Shown here: positions 1-8,412 of the stretch, piece after piece | Position numbering within the stretch: the stretch's first letter is position 1 | Layout: every line of letters starts with the position of its first letter | Assembly: GCF_001049755.1 (NCBI RefSeq) | Contig: NZ_CVLB01000001.1 | Location: 868,001-932,000, forward strand | Length of the DNA stretch: 64,000 nucleotides | Direction of reading: 5' to 3' | Source of the DNA: Brachyspira suanatina | Lineage (GTDB): Bacteria; Spirochaetota; Brachyspiria; Brachyspirales; Brachyspiraceae | The notes under the pieces: model-generated | The model's input: only the letters and a program-made list of their open reading frames with translations | Told to the model about the DNA's origin: nothing | The model's database searches: none | Program-made: the position numbers and the translations under genes

Positions 1-1104
1 TATATTATCCATAGTTCTTTCTATAGCGAATATAGCCTGAGGTCCGCCGAATCCTCTGAATGCACAGCTAGGTACATTATTAGTACAGTATAATCTTCCC
101 AAAACTCTCACATTAGGAAAATGATATACATTAGCAGCAGTGTAAGTGCATCTTTGCATAATAACTCTTGAGCTTGATTCATAGGCACCAGCATCCATAT
201 CTGAAACTACATCAAGAGCAATGATATTATTATTTTCATCAAGAGCAATTTTAGTTGTGATTTGAGCAGGCTGTCTTTTTACACTATAAGCTAAATCAAA
301 TTGTCTGTCTAATATAAGCTTAACTGTTTTTTTGAGTTTATGTACAGCAACGGCAACTGCAGCGGATAGTATATCAGGATAATGTTCTTTTCCTCCGAAT
401 CCTCCGCCTATAGTAGGTGATATTACTCTTACCTTTGAATCTTCAACACCAAGAACAGGAGCAACAGCTTTTTGTACATAATATGGACATTGTGTAGATG
501 AATATAAAGTTACTCCGTCATTTTCCCAAACACCCACGGTTCCATTAACTTCCATATATAAATGTTCTTGATATGGTGTATGATATGTTTCTTCTATTAT
601 TGTTTTAGCTTTTTTGAAAGCTTCATCAACATCGCCGTATCCTGCTTTAAATGAAATGAATATATTATCATCTCCATATATAGGACCGCCTAATAATTTT
701 TTGGAGTCTTCTATATTTAATACAGGTTCCAAATCTTCATATTCTATTGTAACTTTTTCAGCTATATCATATACTATATTTTTGTCAGGACCTACAATAA
801 GAAGTATTGTTTCTCCAATATATCTAACATTATCATCAGCAAAAGGACGCCAGTCAGATATAATCATAGTAGCGGCATTTTTACCCGGAACATCTCTATA
901 GTCTATTATAGAATAACCTTCAGGAAGTTCAGGAATATTGATTTTTAATATCTTAGCCCTGGCTTTTGTAGAATGAACAATTTTGGCATGCAGGACTTCT
1001 TTTCCAAAATCAATATCGTTTAAATACTTAGTTTTTCCTGTTATTTTATCAAGAGCATCTACTCTTGCTACAGAATTTTTCAATTCTTTAATTAGAGTTT
1101 CCAT
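1..1104 (-). CDS. Molybdenum hydroxylase large subunit, xanthine dehydrogenase family (3' end cut off)
   Basis: The reading frame is open from an ATG at 1104 to the window edge, giving 368 residues of N-terminal sequence. It carries the molybdopterin-binding signatures GGGFGGKEHYPD (about residue 230) and AFRGFGGPQ (near the edge), which are typical of xanthine dehydrogenase/aldehyde oxidase molybdenum subunits. It has no N-terminal 2Fe-2S domain, unlike the fused paralogue at 11479-14049, so it probably needs separate Fe-S and FAD subunits, likely just outside the window. It is last in this window of the leftward operon after carbamate kinase, with a GAGGG ribosome site. The substrate is inferred to be a purine or related N-heterocycle; the exact substrate cannot be read from sequence. 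Confidence 0.85.
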   Translation of the reverse strand, partial: METLIKELKNSVARVDALDKITGKTKYLNDIDFGKEVLHAKIVHSTKARAKILKINIPELPEGYSIIDYRDVPGKNAATMIISDWRPFADDNVRYIGETILLIVGPDKNIVYDIAEKVTIEYEDLEPVLNIEDSKKLLGGPIYGDDNIFISFKAGYGDVDEAFKKAKTIIEETYHTPYQEHLYMEVNGTVGVWENDGVTLYSSTQCPYYVQKAVAPVLGVEDSKVRVISPTIGGGFGGKEHYPDILSAAVAVAVHKLKKTVKLILDRQFDLAYSVKRQPAQITTKIALDENNNIIALDVVSDMDAGAYESSSRVIMQRCTYTAANVYHFPNVRVLGRLYCTNNVPSCAFRGFGGPQAIFAIERTMDNI

Positions 1105-1200
1105 AAAATAGCCCTCAACTTATTATTTAATTTAAATATTGTTAATATCTATAATATATCAATAGTCAAATATTAATATATTATAGATATTTACAAATGA

Positions 1201-1249
1201 TAAATAAACTAGATAATTTATAGTTTAATATAAATATCTAGTTCATTTA
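1201..1249. repeat. Intercistronic inverted repeat
   Basis: Arms at 1201-1215 and 1235-1249 pair over 15 bp with one A-C mismatch (core AACTAGATA/TATCTAGTT). It lies between carbamate kinase and the molybdenum hydroxylase gene. No T-run follows on either strand, so it is more likely an mRNA processing or stability hairpin than a strong terminator. Confidence 0.55.
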
Positions 1250-1263
1250 TATACTACTAAAAA

Positions 1264-2205
1264 TTATTTTATTACTCTAGTACCAGTTTTTCCATTGATA
1301 GCATCTTTAGCTTTTTCTAATAATGTTATCATAGCTTCTTTTCCAGTAGCTTCAACAAACTGCATACAAGCCTGTACTTTTGGAAGCATAGAACCAGGAG
1401 CAAACTGACCATCATCGCAATGTTTTTTAGCTTCTGCTATAGTCATAGAATCAAGCCATTTAACATCAGGTTTTCCGAAGTTAACAGCAACTTTTTCTAC
1501 AGCAGTTAAGATGATAAGCATGTCAGCATTAAGTTCTTTAGCAAGTACAGAAGCAGCAAAGTCTTTATCTATAACAGCAGCCATACCTTTCAAGTGATTA
1601 CCTATTCTTATTACAGGTATTCCGCCGCCGCCGCAGCAAATTACTAATGCTTTTTCATTAAGCATAGCATTGATTGCAGTACTTTCAGCTATAGCAACAG
1701 GTTTAGGAGAAGCAACAACTCTTCTGTATCCTCTTCCTGCATCTTCTTTTACTATCCAGCCTAATTCTTTAGCTTTTGCTTCGCCTTCTTCCTTAGTCAT
1801 GAATTGACCTATAGGTTTAGTAGGGTTTTTGAAAGCAGGGTCATTTTCATCAACTACTACTTGTGTAATTAATGTAGCTATTGGCGGAACAGCAATCTTT
1901 CTATTAGAGAACTCTTCCATAATAGCATTCTGTAAGTCATAACCAATATAAGCCTGACTCATAGCAACACATACTGATAAAGGTATAGGATTTCCAGTAT
2001 TATGATTGTTAGTATATTCATTCATAGCATTGTTAATGAATCCAACTTGAGGTCCATTACCATGAGCTACAATTACTTCGCATCCGCTTTCTACTAAATC
2101 TACTATATTTTTAGCAGTGATTTTTACAGCTTCCATTTGCTCAGCAAGAGTATCACCTAAAGCATTACCTCCCAAAGCAATAACAATTCTTTTCTTATTT
2201 TCCAT
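1264..2205 (-). CDS. arcC: Carbamate kinase
   Basis: The 313-residue protein makes ATP and carbamate (then ammonia and CO2) from carbamoyl phosphate and ADP in the cytoplasm. It shows the amino-acid kinase family motifs VIALGGNAL at the N-terminus, HGNGPQVG near residue 48 and CCGGGGIPV near residue 190, and has the family's normal length. It lies downstream of the YgeW-type carbamoyltransferase, matching the E. coli yqeA position in the same cluster. The two would act in series: phosphorolysis of a carbamoylated intermediate, then substrate-level ATP formation. Confidence 0.95.
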   Translation of the reverse strand: MENKKRIVIALGGNALGDTLAEQMEAVKITAKNIVDLVESGCEVIVAHGNGPQVGFINNAMNEYTNNHNTGNPIPLSVCVAMSQAYIGYDLQNAIMEEFSNRKIAVPPIATLITQVVVDENDPAFKNPTKPIGQFMTKEEGEAKAKELGWIVKEDAGRGYRRVVASPKPVAIAESTAINAMLNEKALVICCGGGGIPVIRIGNHLKGMAAVIDKDFAASVLAKELNADMLIILTAVEKVAVNFGKPDVKWLDSMTIAEAKKHCDDGQFAPGSMLPKVQACMQFVEATGKEAMITLLEKAKDAINGKTGTRVIK

Positions 2206-2240
2206 ATTTTAATATCCTAAATCAAAAATTAAATTCTTTT

Positions 2241-2273
2241 TATATTGTAAAAAGTGCTTTTTTTCACAATATA
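2241..2273. repeat. Inverted repeat upstream of carbamate kinase
   Basis: TATATTGT at 2241-2248 pairs with ACAATATA at 2266-2273, and A5/T5 tracts lengthen the stem with a one-base bulge. It occupies the leader just upstream of the carbamate kinase start, so it could be an operator or an RNA structure. Confidence 0.45.
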
Positions 2274-2284
2274 ATAGATATAAA

Positions 2285-2320
2285 ATGGTAAGTACTATAT
2301 ATATTATAGATACTTACCAT
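2285..2320. repeat. Intercistronic hairpin between ygeW and carbamate kinase
   Basis: ATGGTAAGTA (2285-2294) and TACTTACCAT (2311-2320) are perfect inverted 10-mers, extended by CTATA/TATAG with one bulged base. There is no T-tract after it in the leftward direction, so readthrough into carbamate kinase is expected. Confidence 0.6.
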
Positions 2321-2334
2321 CTATTTAGTTTTAA

Positions 2335-3525
2335 TTATCCAAATATTCTTTGTTTTTTATCAGAAGCTAATTTGCTTAATACAGCTTGAGGATCTCTGAA
2401 CTTAGATAAGAAGATCATAGCAGCTATAACATAAGGTTTGTAACTAGCTTGTTTGTAAAGAGGTACTCTGTATCTGTCGAATACTGAAGCTTCAACTTCA
2501 CCATCTTTACAGCTAACATCATTAATATCAGCAGGTAAGCAGTGTAAGTATAAAGCTTTTCCGTCTTTAGTTTTTTTCATTTTTTCTTCAGTACAGCACC
2601 AATCTTTATAATTAGCATTTTGTTCTAATAATCTTTTTTCAAGAGCTTTGATACCGTCAGTGTCGCCTTTACCATAAAGGTCAGTTCTTTCCTGCATAGC
2701 AGCAAAAGGAGCCCAAGATTTAGGATAAACAACATCAGCATCTTCAAATGCTTCATCCATATTGTTAGTGATAGTTAATTTAACACCAGCAGCTTCAGCG
2801 TTTTTCTTAGCAATAGCTTCAACTTCAGGCATAAGTTCATAACCTTTTGGATAAGCTAAAGCAACATCCATACCTAATCTAGTGAATAAACCAGCAGCAC
2901 CTTGAGGTACAGATAATGGTTTACCGTAAGAAGGGGAATAAGCCCAAGTCATAGCAACTTTTTTACCTCTTAAGTTTTCTAATCCACCTAATTCATGGAT
3001 GAAGTGTAAAGAGTCAGCCATCATTTGAGTTGGGTGGTCTCTGTCACACTGTAAGTTAACTAAAGTAGGTCTTTGCTCTAATATACCGTCATTGTAACCT
3101 TGTTTTACAGATTCAGAAACTTCTTTCATATATTCGTGACCTTTACCGATGTACATATCATCTCTGATACCAATAACATCAGCCATGAAAGATACCATGT
3201 TAGCAGTTTCTCTAACTGTTTCACCATGAGCTATTTGGCTTTTACCTTCATCTAAGTCTTGTACTTCTAAACCTAAAAGGTTACAAGCAGAAGCGAAAGA
3301 GAAACGAGTTCTAGTAGAATTATCTCTGAATAAAGAGATACCTAAACCAGAATCAAATACTTTAGTAGAAATGTTGCTTTCTCTTAAGAATCTTAAAGCA
3401 TCAGCAACAGTCCAAACTGCTTGTAATTCATCAAAAGTTTTGTCCCAAGTTAAAAAGAAATCATTTTGATACATTTTGCCGAATTCAAGGCTATCGAGTT
3501 TTGAAATGTATTTTTGTATACCCAT
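2335..3525 (-). CDS. ygeW: YgeW-type carbamoyltransferase (ornithine/aspartate carbamoyltransferase family)
   Basis: The 396-residue protein has the carbamoyl-phosphate binding motif DNSTRTRFSF near residue 68 and HCLPADI near residue 329. It is longer than ordinary ornithine carbamoyltransferase (about 330 residues) and matches the knotted YgeW type. The position beside diaminopropionate lyase, YgeY and carbamate kinase supports YgeW rather than ArcB or ArgF. The true carbamoylated substrate of YgeW is not settled; release of carbamoyl phosphate from a ureido product of purine or hydantoin breakdown is an inference. An AAGGATG ribosome site precedes the ATG. Confidence 0.9.
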   Translation of the reverse strand: MGIQKYISKLDSLEFGKMYQNDFFLTWDKTFDELQAVWTVADALRFLRESNISTKVFDSGLGISLFRDNSTRTRFSFASACNLLGLEVQDLDEGKSQIAHGETVRETANMVSFMADVIGIRDDMYIGKGHEYMKEVSESVKQGYNDGILEQRPTLVNLQCDRDHPTQMMADSLHFIHELGGLENLRGKKVAMTWAYSPSYGKPLSVPQGAAGLFTRLGMDVALAYPKGYELMPEVEAIAKKNAEAAGVKLTITNNMDEAFEDADVVYPKSWAPFAAMQERTDLYGKGDTDGIKALEKRLLEQNANYKDWCCTEEKMKKTKDGKALYLHCLPADINDVSCKDGEVEASVFDRYRVPLYKQASYKPYVIAAMIFLSKFRDPQAVLSKLASDKKQRIFG

Positions 3526-3573
3526 ATTTTTTCATCCTTTTTTATTTATTTTAATTTTTTATTATATTACAAA

Positions 3574-4905
3574 TTATTTATTTGCACAATAGATAGTAGG
3601 TACAGCAGCGTATAAAGCAGCACAGTTTACTAAATCTTGTTTCCAAGTTTTTTCATTAGGAGCATGTGCCTGAGCTTCAGCACCAGGTCCGAAACCTATA
3701 CAAGGTATTCCGTTTCTTCCCATAATAGATACGCCGTTAGTAGAGAATGTCCATTTATCAGTAAGCGGACGAGCTTTTCTTTCTTTATCTATTTCTGGAG
3801 TAGGTCCTAATCTTTCAGTACCGAATAAGCCTTTATAAGCTTCTTCTAAAGTTTTAGTAACAACATGGTCTTCAGGTATTACCCAAGTAGGGAAGTAACA
3901 TTCTATTGGATAAACTAAGTTAGTCCAAGAAGGTCTGTCATAGTTATACATAGATACTTCAGCACCATATTTTTTAACGTTAGGAAGGTTTCTAATTTCT
4001 TCTAAGCAGCTTTCCCAAGTTTCGCCAGCTGTCATTCTTCTGTCTAATGAAATAGAACAAGAGTCAGCTACGGCACATCTGCTTGGAGATGTGTAGAAAA
4101 TTTGAGAAACTGTTACAGTACCTCTTCCTAAGAAGTTAGCTTCTTTGTATTGAGGATTGTATTTTTCTTCTAACATTTTTACTAAACCTTTGATAGGTGT
4201 AGAATCTTTAGCATCGTTTTCGTTAAGGCTTCTGATGTCTTGAAGTATGTCAGCCATTTTGTAAATAGCGTTATCTCCTCTTTCTGGAGCAGAACCGTGA
4301 CAAGAAATACCTTTAACATCTACTCTTATTTCCATTCTTCCTCTTTGACCTCTGTAGATACCGCCGTCAGTAGGTTCAGTAGAAATTACGAATTCAGGTT
4401 TAATTTTACTTTCTTTACAGATGTATTCCCAGCATAAACCATCGCAGTCTTCTTCTTGTACAGTACCAACAACAACAACTTGATATTGGTCATTTAAAAG
4501 ACCTAAATCTTTCATTATTTTAGCACCATAAACACCAGAAACTATACCGCCTTCTTGGTCAGAAGTTCCTCTTCCTCCTATTTCTACATCGTTTTCATAA
4601 CCTTCATAAGGGTCAAAATTCCAGTTATCTTTGTTTCCTATACCAACTGTATCTATATGAGCATCGATACCTATTAAAGTTTTACCTGTACCCATATATC
4701 CTAAAACGTTACCCATAGGATCGATATCAACTTTGTCAAATCCTACTTTTTTCATTTCTTCAGCTATTCTTTCGATTACGCCTTTTTCTTCACAAGATTC
4801 ACTAGGAATTCTAATTAAATCTCTTAAGAACTTAGTCATATCAGCTTTATAGCCTTCAGCTTTTGCTTTTATTTGTTCAAATTGTTCTTTTGAAATAGCA
4901 CTCAT
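3574..4905 (-). CDS. ygeY: YgeY-type M20 family metallo-hydrolase
   Basis: The 443-residue protein is a cytoplasmic M20/ArgE/DapE-like amidohydrolase. Zinc-binding motifs are visible: IDAHIDTVG near residue 80, [10 protein letters not shown] near residue 111, VQEEDCDG near residue 150 and [12 protein letters not shown] in the dimerisation domain near residue 202. Members of this subfamily are tied to selenium-dependent molybdenum hydroxylase clusters. It sits 58 bp after the diaminopropionate lyase gene and 48 bp before ygeW, with AGGAG upstream of its ATG. It probably cleaves a carbamoyl or acyl amide in the pathway; the exact substrate is not evident. Confidence 0.9.
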   Translation of the reverse strand: MSAISKEQFEQIKAKAEGYKADMTKFLRDLIRIPSESCEEKGVIERIAEEMKKVGFDKVDIDPMGNVLGYMGTGKTLIGIDAHIDTVGIGNKDNWNFDPYEGYENDVEIGGRGTSDQEGGIVSGVYGAKIMKDLGLLNDQYQVVVVGTVQEEDCDGLCWEYICKESKIKPEFVISTEPTDGGIYRGQRGRMEIRVDVKGISCHGSAPERGDNAIYKMADILQDIRSLNENDAKDSTPIKGLVKMLEEKYNPQYKEANFLGRGTVTVSQIFYTSPSRCAVADSCSISLDRRMTAGETWESCLEEIRNLPNVKKYGAEVSMYNYDRPSWTNLVYPIECYFPTWVIPEDHVVTKTLEEAYKGLFGTERLGPTPEIDKERKARPLTDKWTFSTNGVSIMGRNGIPCIGFGPGAEAQAHAPNEKTWKQDLVNCAALYAAVPTIYCANK

Positions 4906-4963
4906 TGTTTTTATTCTCCTAAAAATTTATAATTTATTTTTTATTTCTTTATTACTTTTATAA

Positions 4964-6157
4964 TTATCTTTCTTTAGCTTCCCAAATGATATTTTTCCAT
5001 CTTTCAGGATCAGTATCACCTTCTGTGCTGAATAATAATACTTTAGAATTAGAATCAAGTTTTAATTTTTTTCTTAATTCAGCATATTCATCATTAAGCA
5101 TTATAGTAGCTAAAGCACCAAATGGAGCAGCACCAGATTCACCAGATACTACTTGAGGATCTCCTTTTAATGGAGCAGATAACATTCTCATACCTCTAGC
5201 AGCAACTATGTCCTGAGCAGCTATGAAACAATCAGCATGATTTTTAAGTATATCCCAAGAAGTGATATTAGGCTCACCGCAAGCAAGACCAGCCATAATA
5301 GTGTCTAAATCACCTTCAACTATTCTTATTTTTCCGTCTCCAGCTTCAGCTCCTTTGTATAAACAAGCAGCAGCATCAGCTTCTACTACTACCATTACAG
5401 GAGGATTATCTTTATATTTGTTAGAGAAATATCCAACCATAGCACCAGCTAAAGAACCAACACCAGCCTGTACGAATACATGTGTAGGTCTTTCACCAAA
5501 TTGTTCATCAGCCTCTAAAGCCATAGTACCGTAACCTTGCATAATCCAAGCAGGTATTTCTTCATATCCTTCCCAGGCAGTGTCCTGAACAACTACACCG
5601 TTTTTAACTTTAGCAGCTTCAGCAGCAGCTTTTCTAACGCATTCATCATAGTTGAATTCTTCTATTGTAGCTGTAGCACCTTCAGCCTGAATGTTTTTTA
5701 ATCTAGTTTCTGTTGAACCTTTAGGCATAAAAATTACAGATTTTTGTCCTAATTTGTTAGCAGCCCAAGCAACACCTCTACCATGGTTACCGTCTGTAGC
5801 TGAGAAGAATGTAGCCTGACCGAATTCGTCTTTTAATTTTTTTGAAGTTAATACATCATAAGGGAATTCGCTTACATCTTTACCCATTTTCTGAGCTATA
5901 TATCTAGCCATAGAGTAAGAACCGCCTAATACTTTAAAAGCATTAAGACCGAATCTGTATGACTCATCTTTTACTTTTATAGTTCCTAAACCCAAATATT
6001 TAGCCATTTCTTTTAAATCTGCTAATGGTGTTTCTGTATATTGAGGGAAACTTTGGTGAAAAGCTTTTGCCTTTTTTACTTCCTCAATAGACATAATTGG
6101 TAGATTTTTATCTTCTGTTTTAGGCATTTTATTTTCAGCCCATTTAAGATCACTCAT
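4964..6157 (-). CDS. ygeX: Diaminopropionate ammonia-lyase (PLP enzyme)
   Basis: The 397-residue protein belongs to PLP fold type II and converts 2,3-diaminopropionate to pyruvate and two ammonia. The PLP lysine is in FGLNAFKVLGG near residue 75, followed by SATDGNHGRGVAWAA. Length and motifs match DpaL/YgeX. The start overlaps the end of the regulator gene by 8 bp (ATGAGTGA) and has AGGAGG upstream, so the two are probably translationally coupled. It is the first enzyme gene of the leftward operon. Confidence 0.93.
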   Translation of the reverse strand: MSDLKWAENKMPKTEDKNLPIMSIEEVKKAKAFHQSFPQYTETPLADLKEMAKYLGLGTIKVKDESYRFGLNAFKVLGGSYSMARYIAQKMGKDVSEFPYDVLTSKKLKDEFGQATFFSATDGNHGRGVAWAANKLGQKSVIFMPKGSTETRLKNIQAEGATATIEEFNYDECVRKAAAEAAKVKNGVVVQDTAWEGYEEIPAWIMQGYGTMALEADEQFGERPTHVFVQAGVGSLAGAMVGYFSNKYKDNPPVMVVVEADAAACLYKGAEAGDGKIRIVEGDLDTIMAGLACGEPNITSWDILKNHADCFIAAQDIVAARGMRMLSAPLKGDPQVVSGESGAAPFGALATIMLNDEYAELRKKLKLDSNSKVLLFSTEGDTDPERWKNIIWEAKER

Positions 6158-6803
6158 TTATATCCTCCTTTTTTGAATCTATATAGTTATATAGAGTGAA
6201 TTTACTTATTCCAAAATGATTAGATACTTTATCTCCAGATTTAGTTATCAAAAATACTCCAGAGTCATTTAAAAATTTTATAGCCTTTATTTTTTCATCT
6301 TTATTCATTATAGAAGCAGGCTTTCCTACTAATTCCTCACTTCTTATTATTAATTTTTCCATAAGTTCCTGAGCACTATTAGGTATTTCTTCTAATTTAG
6401 ATTTATTTTCAGTTTGTAATAATGTATCTAAATCGCTTTTAAATGGTAAGAAATTAGTTATATCAAAGTTTATGGATAGTATATATTTGTATTTACCATT
6501 CATATCCTTTATGAAAACTGTTGAAGATTTCAATATTTTTCCATTTGATGCTTTTGTAAGATATGATAAATGGTCAACTATTGGTTCTCCTTTTTTTAGC
6601 TTTTCTATAGTGTTTATAACGATATTAGAGGCACCTTCTCCTGCTTGTCTTCCTGTTATACCTCCATTAATAATAAAAATAATTGTATGTTCTAAGTCAT
6701 CTTCTTTTAGTTCATGTAAACAAACTTCACAATTATTTCCAAACTGTTTTGCTATACCATGAGCAACGCTTATTAATGTTTCAAGTATTATATTAGAACT
6801 CAT
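6150..6803 (-). CDS. YheO/DauR-like PAS and helix-turn-helix regulator
   Basis: The 217-residue protein has the layout of the YheO-like family: a PAS-type sensor domain (about residues 5-120, with the diagnostic NGGITGRQAGEGASN stretch near residue 47) and a C-terminal helix-turn-helix (about residues 160-215, SNHFGISKFTLYNYI). It leads the leftward operon and faces ssnA across a 180-bp divergent control region, so it most likely senses a pathway metabolite and controls both operons. Its ribosome site is weak. The ligand is unknown. Confidence 0.82.
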   Translation of the reverse strand: MSSNIILETLISVAHGIAKQFGNNCEVCLHELKEDDLEHTIIFIINGGITGRQAGEGASNIVINTIEKLKKGEPIVDHLSYLTKASNGKILKSSTVFIKDMNGKYKYILSINFDITNFLPFKSDLDTLLQTENKSKLEEIPNSAQELMEKLIIRSEELVGKPASIMNKDEKIKAIKFLNDSGVFLITKSGDKVSNHFGISKFTLYNYIDSKKEDINE

Positions 6804-6863
6804 AAATATTCCAAAATATTTTATAATGTTTAATTACTATGCTTATAGTATACTAATTTTTTT

Positions 6864-6887
6864 TTAGATTTTCAAGAAAAAATCTAA
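6864..6887. promoter_or_regulatory. Inverted repeat in the divergent control region
   Basis: TTAGATTTT (6864-6872) and AAAATCTAA (6879-6887) flank a 6-base centre, midway between the regulator and ssnA starts. It is a candidate binding site for the adjacent regulator. A T-rich stretch follows on the + strand, so terminator activity cannot be excluded. Confidence 0.45.
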
Positions 6888-6905
6888 ATTTTTTTTGAAA
6901 ATTCG

Positions 6906-6933
6906 TTGACAAATGTACTTTTTTTAATATCCT
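6906..6933 (+). promoter_or_regulatory. Candidate sigma-70 promoter of ssnA
   Basis: A perfect TTGACA at 6906-6911 is followed after 16 bp by TATCCT (4 of 6 matches). It lies 50 bp before the ssnA ATG. The -10 is imperfect, which would fit a regulated promoter. Confidence 0.45.
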
Positions 6934-6983
6934 ATTAAAATGTATATAAATAATTACTAGAATATAAATTTAGGAGGCAGCTT

Positions 6984-8315
6984 ATGTTATTAATAGGTGG
7001 GGGAAAATTAATTACTAGAGATCCTGCTAAGCCATTCATTGAAGATGGTGCAGTTCTTTGTGATGGTAGATTAATTAAAGAAATAGGTACAACTTCAGAT
7101 TTGAAGGCAAAATATAAAGATGCTGAGTATATAGATGCTAAAGGAAGCATTATTATGCCAGCTTTCATAAATGTACATGAACATATTTACTCTGCTATGG
7201 CTAGAGGTTTCAGCATTAATGGTTATAATCCTAAAGGCTTTTTAGAGATATTAGACGGTATGTGGTGGACTATAGATAGAAATCTTACTTTAGAACAAAC
7301 TAAACAAAGTGCTATGGCTACTTATATTGAATCTATTAAAAGCGGTGTTACTACTGTATTTGATCACCATGCTAGTTTCGGTCATATAGAAGGTTCTTTA
7401 TTTGCTATAGAAGAAGCTGCTAAGACTATGGGTGTTCGTTCTTGTTTATGTTATGAAGTTTCTGATAGAGACGGAGAGGCTAAATCTAAAGTTTCAGTTA
7501 AAGAAAATCTTGATTTTATTAAACATGCTATGGCTGATAAAACTGATATGATCAAAGGTATGATGGGAATGCATGCTTCTTTCACTATTTCTGATAAAAC
7601 TATGGAAGCTTGTATGAAAGATTTACCTGAAGGTATAGGCTGCCATATTCACGTTGCTGAAGGTATAGAAGATTTACATGCTTGTTTGAAAGAACATGGT
7701 AAAAGAATAGTTGACAGACTTTATGATTTCAAAGTTTTAGGTCCTAAAACTATACTTGTACACTGTATATATATTAATCCTCATGAAATGGATTTAATCA
7801 AAGAAACAGATACTATGACTTCTCATAACCCTGAATCTAATATGGGTAATGCTTGCGGCTGTCCTCCTACAATGGAATTAATGAAAAAAGGAATATTAAC
7901 AGGTTTAGGTACTGACGGATATACTCATGATATGACAGAATCATACAAAGTGGCTAATGTACTTCATAAACATAGTCTTTGTGATCCAAATGCTGCTTGG
8001 GGTGAAATACCTACAATGTTATTTGAAAATAATGCTAAAATGGCTAATCGTTATTTCGATACTCCGCTTGGCGTACTTAAAGAAGGTGCTGCTGCTGATG
8101 TTATCATTGTAGATTATAAAAACTATACAGAATTAAGTGATAAAAATATCAATGGACATATATTATTCGGTATGAACGGCGGACATGTTAATACTACTGT
8201 TTGTAACGGTGAAGTATTGATGAGAGATAGAAAACTTACTAAGATTGATGAAGAAGCCGCTTATGCTAAGATAAGAGAAGAAGCTGATAAGCTTTGGAAA
8301 CAAATTAATAAATAA
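6984..8315 (+). CDS. ssnA: SsnA-type metal-dependent aminohydrolase
   Basis: The 443-residue protein is of the amidohydrolase superfamily. The metal-binding HxH pair is H65/H67 in NVHEHIYS, with later metal or substrate residues in GCHIHVAEG, HCIYI, TSHNPESN and GLGTDGYTHD. SsnA proteins accompany YgfK and selenium-dependent molybdenum hydroxylases and are thought to deaminate or hydrolyse a purine-derived ring. A TAGGAGG site sits just upstream of the ATG. It begins the rightward operon, and a strong terminator hairpin follows it directly. Confidence 0.92.
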   Translation: MLLIGGGKLITRDPAKPFIEDGAVLCDGRLIKEIGTTSDLKAKYKDAEYIDAKGSIIMPAFINVHEHIYSAMARGFSINGYNPKGFLEILDGMWWTIDRNLTLEQTKQSAMATYIESIKSGVTTVFDHHASFGHIEGSLFAIEEAAKTMGVRSCLCYEVSDRDGEAKSKVSVKENLDFIKHAMADKTDMIKGMMGMHASFTISDKTMEACMKDLPEGIGCHIHVAEGIEDLHACLKEHGKRIVDRLYDFKVLGPKTILVHCIYINPHEMDLIKETDTMTSHNPESNMGNACGCPPTMELMKKGILTGLGTDGYTHDMTESYKVANVLHKHSLCDPNAAWGEIPTMLFENNAKMANRYFDTPLGVLKEGAAADVIIVDYKNYTELSDKNINGHILFGMNGGHVNTTVCNGEVLMRDRKLTKIDEEAAYAKIREEADKLWKQINK

Positions 8316-8329
8316 AAAATAATATCATG

Positions 8330-8369
8330 AAATTCTATATAAAATTGATTTTTATATAGAATTTTTTTT
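8330..8369 (+). terminator. Intrinsic terminator or attenuator after ssnA
   Basis: A perfect 15-bp stem (8330-8344 with 8350-8364), a 5-base loop and a run of eight T make a textbook terminator. It stands between two genes expected to be co-expressed, with only 43 bp left before ygfK, so it may be partial or conditional. Confidence 0.85.
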
Positions 8370-8412
8370 GGTATTGTAATAAATTACAGTAAAATTAATT
8401 GGAGGAATTATA

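Noticed and set aside
614..901. Open frame of 95 codons on the plus strand
   Set aside because: It is the shadow of the molybdenum hydroxylase gene on the minus strand, which has clear family motifs across the same bases.
6804..6983. Purine riboswitch upstream of ssnA or the regulator
   Set aside because: No conserved purine-aptamer core (paired loop-loop motifs) could be seen. The region looks like a DNA-binding control region with an inverted repeat.
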